NCBI GenBank assembly: GCA_017412625.1
Contig: JAFPWZ010000071.1
Span: 1 to 49,458, forward strand
Length of the DNA: 49,458 nt
Source: Methanomicrobium sp.
Lineage (GTDB): Archaea; Halobacteriota; Methanomicrobia; Methanomicrobiales; Methanomicrobiaceae
Reading direction: 5' to 3'
Shown here: in pieces, positions 8,403 to 17,400 of the stretch
How positions within the stretch are numbered: the first letter of the stretch is position 1
Layout of the letters: the number at the start of each line of letters is the position of its first letter
Program-made: the position numbers and the translations under genes
The notes under the pieces: model-generated
The model's input: the letters and a program-made list of their open reading frames with translations, nothing else
Told to the model about the DNA's origin: nothing
Databases searched by the model: none

Positions 8403-9174
8403 TTCAGAGATCAAAACGGAGCAGGAAACTGATAAAGAGGATACTTGCACTGCCGTAAACGCAGGCAAAGGCACAGGCGATGTCGAGGTCAGTGCGGTCA
8501 TCCCCGTATTCAACGATGTCGAATCGCTGAAGCGTGCCATTCCCGTCTCGATTGAGACTCTGGAGAAGATTACCGATACATTCGAGCTCATAATCGCCGA
8601 GGACGAAAGCAGTGACGGCAGCCGCGAGCTTGTCGAAGAATGGGAAAAGAAAGACCCGCGTGTAATCCTCATGCACAGCGATAAGAGACAGGGGCGCGGA
8701 AATGCCCTCAATAAGTCGTTTACCGCCGCCAAAGGCAGAATCGTATGCTACTACGATGTCGATCTGGCTACCGACATGAAACATCTCAAAGAGCTTATCG
8801 GCGCTATCAGAGACGGCGCTGATATCTCCACGGGTTCGCGTCTGATGCCGCAGAGCGACGTTGTAAGAACTCACGGGCGCGAGGTTGCAAGCCGCGGCTA
8901 CAACTACCTTGTAAGACTGATACTTCGAAGCAGACTCTACGATCATCAGTGCGGTTTCAAGGGATTTAACCGCGAACGACTGCTTGCCATGCTCCCCGAA
9001 GTTACGTCGCCGCACTGGTTCTGGGATACCGAGGTGCTTGTGAGGGCACAGCATAAAGGATACAAAATCGCCGAATTTCCGGTAGTCTGGACAACGGGCA
9101 CGGGAACGACGGTCAGATTCAAAGATGTTTTCTCGATGGGCACGGATATCCTGAAACTGCGGTTTAAGCTGTAA
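8395..9174 (+). CDS. Family 2 glycosyltransferase, dolichyl-phosphate glucose/mannose synthase-like
   Basis: Transfers a sugar from a nucleotide donor, by family analogy to a dolichyl/polyprenyl phosphate. Seen in 259 residues: SAVIPVFND (start of GT-A fold, about residue 33), EDESSDGS, the metal-binding YYDVDLATD, STGSRL, HQCGFKGFNRE and the acceptor-site HWFWDTEVLVRA. There is no transmembrane segment, as in catalytic-domain-only Alg5-like enzymes. The first 30 residues are charged and probably disordered. The ATG sits inside the end of the upstream oxidoreductase gene (overlap 8395-8402), implying coupled translation. Donor and acceptor remain unassigned. Confidence 0.88.
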   Translation: MNDSEIKTEQETDKEDTCTAVNAGKGTGDVEVSAVIPVFNDVESLKRAIPVSIETLEKITDTFELIIAEDESSDGSRELVEEWEKKDPRVILMHSDKRQGRGNALNKSFTAAKGRIVCYYDVDLATDMKHLKELIGAIRDGADISTGSRLMPQSDVVRTHGREVASRGYNYLVRLILRSRLYDHQCGFKGFNRERLLAMLPEVTSPHWFWDTEVLVRAQHKGYKIAEFPVVWTTGTGTTVRFKDVFSMGTDILKLRFKL

Positions 9175-9289
9175 GTCCGAAATAAGCCCATAATTAAATA
9201 TCACTTCTAACTAAAACTTATGATTAAAACTCAAACTTAAAACTAAAAAAATAATAATTTTTTTGATTTTTCAGATTTCCAGGACCGGT

Positions 9290-9814
9290 TCAGATATCTT
9301 TGTACCAGATCTCGATCTGAGGTGTCGCCAGTTTGTCGTCGGTGTTTAGGAGAACAACGTTTAACGGCTCATCAGCTGACGCCTCAGTCATCTCCGAGTG
9401 AACCTTGTCAAATCTTGCCACGGTCTCGTATGTTCCCGCATTTGTATCCATGAACTTCTTAAATTTGTTCTTTTCGGACTCCGTGAGATACAGAACGTTA
9501 ATCGGGACGTTTGTCGAGGTTACTTTCACGCGAACGGCTCTGAACTCTTTGCCGTTGGCACTCGGCGAGAATATGCGGTATCCGCCGAGCGGATTGAGTG
9601 TGATGCTGTCCTGTTCTCTCCATGGGACCCATTCCGCCTCGGTTGCGGCGGGCTGGGGGACCTCTGTCACCGCGGGGGCCTGTGTTGTCGGCGCCGGCGT
9701 CGAGGGCGCTACGGGCTGGCTTGTCGTGCCCGTGCATCCCGCAATCATTGCGGTCAGTGCAATAAGTATAATTAAACCAGATAAGTAAGCAATTTTTTTA
9801 TCCGTAATAATCAC
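9290..9814 (-). CDS. Putative lipoprotein with Pro/Thr/Ala-rich linker
   Basis: The 174 residues comprise a hydrophobic signal (LSGLIILIALTAMIAGC) with lipobox MIAGC, a Pro/Thr/Ala linker of about 35 residues, and a globular extracellular domain (GGYRIFSPSANGKEFRAV, INVLYLTESEKNKFK, LNVVLLNTDDK). The latter part resembles small beta-sandwich domains of archaeal surface proteins, but I do not recognise the family. The start is GTG at 9814; the next in-frame Met is inside the signal. Its GTG forms part of an AAGGTGA stretch, and a TATA-like box lies about 29 bases upstream, so a leaderless GTG start is plausible. It converges on the glycosyltransferase across a T/A-rich gap. Confidence 0.75.
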   Translation of the reverse strand: MIITDKKIAYLSGLIILIALTAMIAGCTGTTSQPVAPSTPAPTTQAPAVTEVPQPAATEAEWVPWREQDSITLNPLGGYRIFSPSANGKEFRAVRVKVTSTNVPINVLYLTESEKNKFKKFMDTNAGTYETVARFDKVHSEMTEASADEPLNVVLLNTDDKLATPQIEIWYKDI

Positions 9815-9837
9815 CTTTCTGAAATATCATTCCGAAT

Positions 9838-9846
9838 AGTATTTAG
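9838..9846 (-). promoter_or_regulatory. TATA-like element for the lipoprotein gene
   Basis: Reads about TAAATACTA on the minus strand, centred some 29 bases before the GTG at 9814. Seen by eye only. Confidence 0.35.
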
Positions 9847-9897
9847 TCTTACTGAACGGACGCACGGGAACCCGCTCTATGCAATCCGCACGCAACC

Positions 9898-9920
9898 GGA
9901 AAAAAGAAAAAAAAAGTAAA
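9898..9920 (-). terminator. Poly-T terminator downstream of hisF
   Basis: On the minus strand the segment is a near-continuous T tract broken by a few C and A bases, beginning eight bases after the hisF stop. Archaeal terminators often consist of T-runs without a strong hairpin. Confidence 0.5.
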
Positions 9921-9928
9921 GGGGGCAC

Positions 9929-10750
9929 TCAAATTCTTACGGAAACGCCCTTCTTATCGAGATATTCCTTGACCTCGCCGACCGTCATCTCGCCGAAGTG
10001 AAAGACCGATGCCGCAAGACAGGCGTCGGCTTTGCCGTCCGTAAAGCCCGTATAGAAGTGCTCCATGCTACCTACGCCACCGGATGCGATAACCGGGATC
10101 CTGACCTCGGAGGCAATCCGTGAGGTTATCGGAATATCGAAGCCTTCCTTAACGCCGTCGGTCTCCATGGATGTCAGAAGGATCTCGCCGGCACCCAAAG
10201 ACCCGGCTTTCTTTGCCCAGTATACCGCGTCAATGCCCGTGCGTTTGGTTCCGCCGTAGATAACCACCTCATACCAGCAGACCGTCCCGTCCTTGAGCGT
10301 GATTCGGGTTGCTCCGCCCTCGGATGTGCATTCCGCGAAATTATCGTTGCGCTTCACGTCGATTGCGCAGACAATGCACTGATTGCCGAACTTCTCCGCA
10401 CCCTCGCTTATCAGATGAGGATTTTTGACGCCGCCGGTGTTCACCGAGACCTTGTCGGCACCCGCTCTCAAAAGCGCCCGCATGTCATCCACGGTGTTGA
10501 CTCCGCCGCCCACGGTAAGCGGCAGAAAGAGCTTGTCGGCGGCACGCCCGATTACATCCAGCAGTGCCCCGCGACCCTCTTTGGATGCGGTAATATCCAG
10601 AAAAACAACCTCATCGGCACCCTGCTCATTGTAGCGTGCCGCAAGTTCGACGGGATCGCCTGCGTCGCGGAGTCCCAGAAAATTCGTTCCCTTGACCACA
10701 CGCCCGTCCTTTATATCCAGACAGGGAATTATTCGTTTTGTAAGCGCCAT
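9929..10750 (-). CDS. hisF: Imidazole glycerol phosphate synthase cyclase subunit
   Basis: HisF uses ammonia delivered by HisH to convert PRFAR to imidazole glycerol phosphate and AICAR, linking histidine and purine synthesis. The 273 residues form the expected beta/alpha barrel. Catalytic Asp12 ([15 protein letters not shown]) and Asp131 (CAIDVKR) are present, along with the phosphate-binding GGGVNTVDD and PVIASGGVG motifs. AGGA lies seven bases before the ATG. No other his gene is nearby, so histidine genes are scattered in this genome. The upstream 89-residue gene is on the same strand, 104 bases away. Confidence 0.96.
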   Translation of the reverse strand: MALTKRIIPCLDIKDGRVVKGTNFLGLRDAGDPVELAARYNEQGADEVVFLDITASKEGRGALLDVIGRAADKLFLPLTVGGGVNTVDDMRALLRAGADKVSVNTGGVKNPHLISEGAEKFGNQCIVCAIDVKRNDNFAECTSEGGATRITLKDGTVCWYEVVIYGGTKRTGIDAVYWAKKAGSLGAGEILLTSMETDGVKEGFDIPITSRIASEVRIPVIASGGVGSMEHFYTGFTDGKADACLAASVFHFGEMTVGEVKEYLDKKGVSVRI

Positions 10751-10854
10751 TATATTGTCCTGTTGCCCCCGCCGCCATTCTGCCGACGAAAATAAGTGAT
10801 ATACAGATTGATTAATCAGGCATATATGATTAATTAGACATATAAGAGATCTCT

Positions 10855-11115
10855 TCAGTCAACCTTCTCCCCGAACCACTCCTTGCGGCTTCTCATGCAT
10901 CTGTCCCTCTTCTTTGAGATGCCCTCGAGGTAATTGTCCAGAGCACGAAGGACATTCCTCGGATTCTTGGTTATCTTTGTAAAACGCCCGTCCGTATGCT
11001 TCTGCCAGAGATTGCCGGTTCGCGGATTGAGATAGCACTCACGCGGCACGTACTCGCCGTAGCGCATAAGCTCATCCTTAAGACCCTTTGTTACAGGCAG
11101 ATACTTCTGAATCAT
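10855..11115 (-). CDS. Small basic protein of unknown function
   Basis: About 86 residues, rich in Lys and Arg, with no signal peptide or membrane segment. Central motifs [22 protein letters not shown] and [15 protein letters not shown] look like a compact folded domain rather than random sequence. I do not recognise the family. A GTG at 11124 would extend it by three residues and lies about 28 bases from a TATA-like stretch near 11150; ATG at 11115 is the simpler choice. Neither has a clear Shine-Dalgarno. It lies divergent from the SAH hydrolase gene and upstream of hisF. Confidence 0.55.
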   Translation of the reverse strand: MIQKYLPVTKGLKDELMRYGEYVPRECYLNPRTGNLWQKHTDGRFTKITKNPRNVLRALDNYLEGISKKRDRCMRSRKEWFGEKVD

Positions 11116-11203
11116 CCGGCACACTGAATAACTCTTCTGTCAGAAAAGTAAATAACTATTATCTTAAGATCAAATATCTACTGAAATAAAAACGGGTGTT
11201 ACC

Positions 11204-12430
11204 TTGAACACGGGCGAACTAAAGATGAATTGGGCAAGGCAGTACATGCCTGTCCTCAGCGTAATCAGAGACAGATTCGAGAAGGAAAAACCCTTCAAGG
11301 GCATGAAAATCGGAATGGCACTCCATGTCGAGGCAAAGACCGCAGTTCTTGTCGAGACGCTTGCAAAAGGCGGTGCGGAGGTATATATCACTGGCTGTAA
11401 CCCGCTCTCCACGCAGGATGACGTGGCACAGGCGCTCGGAAACGTCAAAAACGTCCACTGTTTTGCAAAACGCGGCTGCACGGTCGATGAATACTATGAA
11501 GGCATAGACAAAGTCCTCGATTCAAACCCGACCATCACAATCGACGACGGAATGGACCTCATTCACCGCCTTCACACCGAGAGACGCGAACTTCTGGGTA
11601 ACGTAATCGGCGGCTGCGAGGAGACGACCACGGGCATACACAGACTGCGTTCCATGGCGGCGGAAGGAAAACTCGAATTCCCCGTCGTTGCCGTCAACGA
11701 CACCCCGATGAAGCACCAGTTCGACAATGTTCACGGCACGGGCGAGAGTGCACTTTCGGCGGTAATGATAACGACGAACACGCTCATCGGCGGCAAGTGG
11801 TTTGTCGTCGCCGGATACGGATACTGCGGACGCGGTCTTGCAAAGATGGCTCACGGTCTCGGAGCGAAGGTAATCGTAACCGAGATTGACCCCAGACGTG
11901 CGCTTGAAGCCCACATGGACGGTTACTACGTGATGACAATGGACGAAGCCGCCAAAATCGGCGATATCTTTGTCACGACAACCGGAAACACATCGATTAT
12001 CACGGAAAAGCACTTCAAAGTCCTTAAGAACGGTGCCATCCTCTCGAATGCCGGACATTTCAATGTCGAGATCGATGTCGAATGGCTCGAAAAGAACAAC
12101 AAAGGCGTTGAGCGCCGCGAAGGTATCGATACCTACAACATAAACGGCAAAAACATCAATGTACTTGCCGAAGGCCGCCTCGTAAATCTCGCGTCGCCGA
12201 AAGGAATGGGTCACCCGATTGAAGTAATGGATCTCTCCTTCGCACTTCAGGCTTTATGCTCGGAGTATATCCTCAAGAACGGCAAAGGACTCAAAGGCGG
12301 CGTTTACGATGTTCCCAACGATATCGATGTCACGGTTGCCAACCTGAAACTCGGTTCACTGGGCATTTCTATCGATAAATTAACCGATTACCAGAAGAAA
12401 TACATGAACAGCTGGAATATCGGAACATAA
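11204..12430 (+). CDS. Adenosylhomocysteinase family, probable S-inosyl-L-homocysteine hydrolase
   Basis: Removes the S-adenosylmethionine by-product by NAD-dependent hydrolysis. Seen in 408 residues: MALHVEAKTAVLVETL, GCNPLSTQDDVAQAL, GCEETTTGIHRL, the NAD-binding VVAGYGYCGRGLA, FVTTTGNTSII, SNAGHFNVEID, and KGMGHPIEVMDLSFALQ. It lacks the extended C-terminus (KPDHYRY-type) of bacterial and eukaryotic enzymes. This short form is close to MJ1388 of Methanocaldococcus, shown to act on S-inosylhomocysteine, so that substrate is a reasonable prediction. TTG at 11204 is preceded by GGTG at five bases; ATG at 11225 is an alternative that would trim seven family-like residues. Confidence 0.92.
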   Translation: MNTGELKMNWARQYMPVLSVIRDRFEKEKPFKGMKIGMALHVEAKTAVLVETLAKGGAEVYITGCNPLSTQDDVAQALGNVKNVHCFAKRGCTVDEYYEGIDKVLDSNPTITIDDGMDLIHRLHTERRELLGNVIGGCEETTTGIHRLRSMAAEGKLEFPVVAVNDTPMKHQFDNVHGTGESALSAVMITTNTLIGGKWFVVAGYGYCGRGLAKMAHGLGAKVIVTEIDPRRALEAHMDGYYVMTMDEAAKIGDIFVTTTGNTSIITEKHFKVLKNGAILSNAGHFNVEIDVEWLEKNNKGVERREGIDTYNINGKNINVLAEGRLVNLASPKGMGHPIEVMDLSFALQALCSEYILKNGKGLKGGVYDVPNDIDVTVANLKLGSLGISIDKLTDYQKKYMNSWNIGT

Positions 12431-12530
12431 AACCGATTTCGTTTCAAATCAATTCTTATTATACTATTTTTTAAAAATTGTGTATTTTTGGTATTTTCGG
12501 GTTTTTGATTATTTTCGGACTATATTATCT

Positions 12531-12580
12531 TTTAGATTATTTTGAATTATTTTGGATTATTTTGGATTATTTTGGATTAT
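12531..12580. repeat. 10-bp tandem repeat array
   Basis: Five head-to-tail decamers: TTTAGATTAT, TTTGAATTAT and three exact TTTGGATTAT copies. More degenerate relatives lie just upstream. The array fills the gap between two converging genes. Confidence 0.9.
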
Positions 12581-12590
12581 TTCCGGATTC

Positions 12591-13505
12591 TCAGTCGGCC
12601 GGGGATGTGAGAACAACGCGCCACTCACTGCCGCCGTAATCCACGGTTGCCCATTCCGCATTCTTATTTATGACATTGCCGGTCTTGTAGTCTCTGAAGG
12701 TATACTGCCCAGAACCTGTCTTCTTTTTAGCAATTGTGCTCATGAACTCGTGCAATTTCTTATCCTGATACAGCTCGCCGGTAAGCACGTTATTGCCTAT
12801 CTCGGAGGATGAGGTATCGAAAATATTTGTTCCGTCAGTCTCGATTATCCAGACATTGTAAGGTGTATCAGCAATGAGATTATGCACGTTCGGCGCGATT
12901 ACGCTTCTGGGCTGATAGCCGATATCCACATATCCGATAATATCCCCGTCATTTCCGGTAATCGGATAGATCTGCGAGATTCCCAGAAATCCTTCAACGA
13001 AGGTGTAGCTCTTCGAAAGTAACGGAGTCCTTATATTTGTCCTTCCGCCCGCAATGCCCTCCGAAAAGTCGCGTCCCAGAAGATAACCGTACTGCGAAGG
13101 CTCGGCACTTAATACAATGAAATTCGGATCAAGGACGGTTATCGATACGATACCCGCATTGTCGTTCAGACTGCCCTTTATTGCACGCAGGGTTTCATCA
13201 CCCGAGATGCCGTATTTGGCAACCGCATTCGCACATTTCTTGGCCGATGCCTCGAGTGAGAGGAGGGATGATTTTATGCTGTCGGCAACTTCCTTTGCGG
13301 TCACTTTCACGTCAACCGAAGGCATCTCGGTAACCGCGGGAACCGTAACGGCGGGTGTTTCGGTCGCAACCGCAGTCACGGCGGCAGTTGTCGCGGCGGC
13401 GGAGTTGACCTCGGAATTGCTCACGGGATTATTGTTCTCCGTGCACCCGCAGATCAGAACAAACGCCGAGAGCAGTAATATCAATAAAATACCAAATTTT
13501 CTCAT
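12591..13505 (-). CDS. Putative lipoprotein with extracellular Cache (PDC-like) sensor domain
   Basis: A 304-residue protein. Residues 1-21 form a lipoprotein signal (LLILLLSAFVLICGC). Residues 22-65 are a low-complexity Ala/Thr/Val/Pro linker. The rest resembles a Cache/PDC ligand-sensing fold: an N-terminal helix (VADSIKSSLLSLEASAKKCANAVAKYGISGDETLRAI), then ITVLDPNFIVLSAEPSQYGYLLGRDFS, YTFVEGFLGISQIYPI, GDIIGYVDIGYQ and a final SGQYTFRDYKTGNVINKNAEW with EWRVVLTSP. Such domains usually belong to chemoreceptors or histidine kinases, but here no cytoplasmic part follows, so it may be a free-standing ligand-binding lipoprotein. The ATG at 13505 starts a good signal peptide. The assignment is by motif shape only. 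Confidence 0.75.
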   Translation of the reverse strand: MRKFGILLILLLSAFVLICGCTENNNPVSNSEVNSAAATTAAVTAVATETPAVTVPAVTEMPSVDVKVTAKEVADSIKSSLLSLEASAKKCANAVAKYGISGDETLRAIKGSLNDNAGIVSITVLDPNFIVLSAEPSQYGYLLGRDFSEGIAGGRTNIRTPLLSKSYTFVEGFLGISQIYPITGNDGDIIGYVDIGYQPRSVIAPNVHNLIADTPYNVWIIETDGTNIFDTSSSEIGNNVLTGELYQDKKLHEFMSTIAKKKTGSGQYTFRDYKTGNVINKNAEWATVDYGGSEWRVVLTSPAD

Positions 13506-13609
13506 AATTAGAATATACTGTCCCGCAGTTTAAAAAATTTTTTTCATGTGGAAAAACGGATTCCGCTTAAAAAATGAAATCAGTCTGCCACAAGGTCTTA
13601 CAACATTAG

Positions 13610-14455
13610 TCAGAGCATTTGACGGTCGGCAAATAGATATTCCTGCGCATATCCGGCGTATTCGCCGAAATAATCCTGACCGAACTTTCTGATTCTGTTA
13701 TACTCGCTGTTAGATAGAGCGCGTTCGGGGTCGCCGACATTGTAGTATTTGTACATGATTCGGTCGACCCAGCGGTCTACGGGGAATGACATGTATTTCT
13801 GAAATCCGAAGAGGAGGATGCAGTCCGCAACCTTGGGACCTATGCCTTCATAATGCAGAATCGACTGTCTTGCGGTCTCGTAATCGGCGTCATAGAGTTT
13901 ATCCGCCCATTTTGAATCGCCGGCTATCATCTCCGCGGTGTGGCTGACATAGGTCGAGCGGTATCCGAGAGAGCAGAGTTCTATCTCTTCCTTACCGACA
14001 TCGGCAAGCTTTTCCGGTCGCGGATAGGACTTTGCGCAACCGAACTCGGATGTTATGGTCTCGCCGTACTTCTCCGAGAGATTGTTCAGCATGCGGTCTA
14101 TGAAAGGAATGTTGGCGTTCTGCGCACAGAGATAGGTCAGAAGACACTCCCACGGGTTTTGTCTGAGTAACCTGAGCCCGCGATGCTTCTCTATGGCTTT
14201 GTGCATGTATTCGTCCCTGTCAATGCCGGAGAGGACTTCGTCGAGGTCCAGGTCGAGGTTGAAATAATGGACCAGAAAATCCTCGTCGCAGCCGAGATAT
14301 TCCAGACGGTTATCATGCTGTCTTATCTTAATCAGGCGGTCGTGCGCTATGCCGCGCCACCAGCCTTCCTCATCCTTTTTCCACCTGAAAACCTGACCGC
14401 ATGAGAGCGTGTCGTCAAGCGAGAAAGGTATTCCGTCAGTTACAAATATTCTCAT
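13610..14455 (-). CDS. ogg: 8-oxoguanine DNA glycosylase, OGG1-type
   Basis: Removes 8-oxoguanine from DNA and can nick the abasic site. The 281 residues contain the OGG N-terminal domain (LSCGQVFRWKK), the helix-hairpin-helix (YEGIGPKVADCILLF) with catalytic Lys208, and catalytic Asp227 in FPVDRWVDR. NPWECLLTYLCAQNANI corresponds to the OGG1 QNN-type damage-binding segment. These features fit the OGG1/Ogg2 family rather than AGOG. The start overlaps the last base of the addA stop (TGATG), so it is the third gene of an addB-addA-ogg transcript on the minus strand. Confidence 0.93.
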   Translation of the reverse strand: MRIFVTDGIPFSLDDTLSCGQVFRWKKDEEGWWRGIAHDRLIKIRQHDNRLEYLGCDEDFLVHYFNLDLDLDEVLSGIDRDEYMHKAIEKHRGLRLLRQNPWECLLTYLCAQNANIPFIDRMLNNLSEKYGETITSEFGCAKSYPRPEKLADVGKEEIELCSLGYRSTYVSHTAEMIAGDSKWADKLYDADYETARQSILHYEGIGPKVADCILLFGFQKYMSFPVDRWVDRIMYKYYNVGDPERALSNSEYNRIRKFGQDYFGEYAGYAQEYLFADRQML

Positions 14456-17400
14456 CAGATATTACCCCATTTACGTGAATCCGCCTCTTCGCCGATTATG
14501 CGACCGCAGGTTTCCTCAATGGTCCTGCAGACTTCGGAGGCGTCAAACACCACTTCACCAAACTCATCTGTTTGAGTGTAATAGATAAATGTCCTTGCAT
14601 TTTGTCCGCACATCTCTCTGACGGCGGTCTGATACACTGCCATCTGAACGGCATATTTTGAATTCCGCTCGGATTCTTCGGTTTTTGAGCCGGTCTTGTA
14701 GTCGATTATCATAAGTTCGCCATCTTTCCTCATAAGCCTGTCAATCGCGCCTTTAAAGATGTATCCGCCGATATTAACGGTGAATTCGAGTTCGCAGGCT
14801 ATGGTCTGCGCACCCGCAATGAAGGCATTGCCGATGAAATTGCGGTAACACTTGCGGTATTCTTCCATCTCGACCGCATCTTTTACTAGATACCTGTCAA
14901 AGACATGTTTAGGGTCGGCGCCTGCAAAGATCTCGTGAATTATGATTCCTTTGTCAACGCTCTCATTGTGCCTGCCGAGACCTTTTATCGCGGGATTTGC
15001 GGCTTTATGCATAAGATACGCCTCACGGTGCTCATCAGGACTTCTGAGATACATATTTACCTCGGTTACCGAAAATTTGCGGTCGAATGGAGTGAACGAA
15101 TCCGATTGAGCAAGTCCCGTGTCAATAGCAGCACCTGCGCCGCATTCGGAATTGTCGAACGCTTTGAGTTTATCTGCGTCAATGAGCTTCTTATCTTCCG
15201 CTGATTTTTCATCGTCGTATTCCGGCAGATCCTCATACCGGATTACCCTTACCGTCGCCTTAAAGGAACTGTTTGAGATGTCATAGAGCCCCGAACTTAT
15301 GCCTCCGGAGAGCGTGCAGACGTTGTCTTCACCGTTGTCAGCATCCACGTTGCCGGCTTTCTCAGTATCAGTTCCCCTGTTGTCAGCATCCCCGCAGGTA
15401 TCGTTAGCATTGCCGTTACCTGCGCAGGTATCGGATATTCCAGAAGTGCCTGATGAATCCGCGGTTTCAAGCAATCTGAACCGCAGATATCTCTGAAGAT
15501 AACTCATCCTTGTCCTACATGCGGAGTCACCGCGGGTTGCATCCGCGACTGAAATCTCTTTCTCCGAGCCTTCTTTGGGGACTTTGCCGCAGAGAATCAG
15601 ATGATCGCGGGCACGGGTGCAGGCGACATAAAAGAGCCTCTTTGTTTCGGCATGAGATTTCTGCTGATACAGGTATTTCTGAAGAGCCAGCGGCGGAGAG
15701 GGGATGAAATCGTTTGATTCGGCGTCGGATACATTTTCTGTCGTCTCGTCAATAAGCGGCGGAATCTTTATGCCCACGCCTATATCCCCATCGACGAATA
15801 GGGATACTTCTCTGTTACCGCCCTTTTCGCCTGTCAGCTCCGGCAGGATAACTATAGGAAATTCCAGCCCTTTTGAGGCGTGAACGGTCATAATTGAGAC
15901 CGTATTGTCCCCTATTATCTCGGGCTGAAGGTCTGCCTCGCCTTCTTCGTCATCGGACTTCGCCGCGAAGCATAAATCGTATACGAGTTTATCAAGCGTG
16001 TAATACCCCTCGGACTCATGCTCGCGGATAATGTCGGCAAGCTTCCCGACATTCGCCGTCATCATGTCGCCGCCGGCGATTCCGGCATACACGGCAAACA
16101 GACCCGATTCGCGAATCATGCGGGCAAAAAGCTTTGAGGGCGCAATTCTCCTCGCCAGCGTCCGCCATGACTTAAGGAGAGCGTATGCCGACCGCGACTT
16201 CTCCGCAAGAGAAGAATTGGCAGTATCGTCGGAATTACCGATATCTCTGAGATTATGGAAGGGGTTGCCGCCGCCGAAGACTCTGAAGAGTTCGGCATCC
16301 GAGAAACCGAACCACGGCGACCTCAGAATACCGTAAAGGGCAATCCCGTCATGCAGATTCCGTAAGAACGAAAACAGGGAGATACAGTCTTTAATCTCCT
16401 GCTTTGCATACAGACCGCTGGCACCGTAGACACGATACGGGATTGAGTATTTTCTGAGCGCATACTCGAAATACTTCAGATTTGTTCTGCGCTCGATAAG
16501 CACGGCGATATCACCGTATTTTGCGGGTCGGCTTTCATCCGCAGTCCCGTCCGCCGCCGCAACTTCCGCTCCGTTCGTAGCCCTCTCAGCAGGACGCGTT
16601 TTGTCATATACCCGCAAATCGCCGTCTTTGACAATCGAGCGGATTCTTGAGGCAATTGCTTTCGCTTCGTTTAAGACGGAAGGTATTTCGGAGGAGTTCC
16701 CGCTCTCCTGCGTCAGAATAAGCTCAACCGAGCCTATATCGTTCTTTCTCTTATCGGAGACCGAAAGAGGATCGTATCTGAAATCCCATTTATTGACGCA
16801 TTTCGCAAATATATCCGAGAACAGGCGGTTTACGAAGCACAATACCGCATCAGTGCTCCTGAAATTAACATCCAGCGATACCGTGCCGCCGCCGAAATCC
16901 TCACGGATTTTTTGCCCCGCGTCCTTGAACTGCGCTACATCGGCGTCCCTGAAGAGATATATCGACTGTTTCGGATCGCCGACCACGAAGAGAGCATTGC
17001 AGGGCTTTACGGACTCACCCGGGGAATTGCCGCATGAAGAGCGTGAAATGTCAATTAACCGATAGATTATCTCCGCCTGCGTGGGATCGGTATCCTGAAA
17101 TTCATCGATCATAATGAACCTGAATCTGCCCGCATAATCCCGGGCAATAAGCTCGCTGCGGCTTGTAAAGAGCAGATAGGTCAGATCAATCATATCGGTG
17201 AAATCCGCCGCACCCATGCTTCGCTTTTCGCTCTCAATCAGATCGTCGAGTGCATTGAAAACCCTGCCGAGATGCTTCAAAATATCGATTGTCCGCAGGA
17301 TTTCATCCGAACCTTTGCCGACGTCGATCTTCAGAAGGTCTTTGGGCAGTGAGTCGTAAAAACTCTTCAGCAGTGAGTATGACTCGCGAAGTCTTGCCAG

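Noticed and set aside
7962-9204. Two long minus-strand open frames opposite the oxidoreductase and glycosyltransferase genes
   Set aside because: They overlap well-supported plus-strand genes and have no recognisable domains or starts.
12531-12580. Insertion-sequence end or attachment site
   Set aside because: It is a simple decamer tandem repeat with no inverted ends, transposase or integrase nearby.
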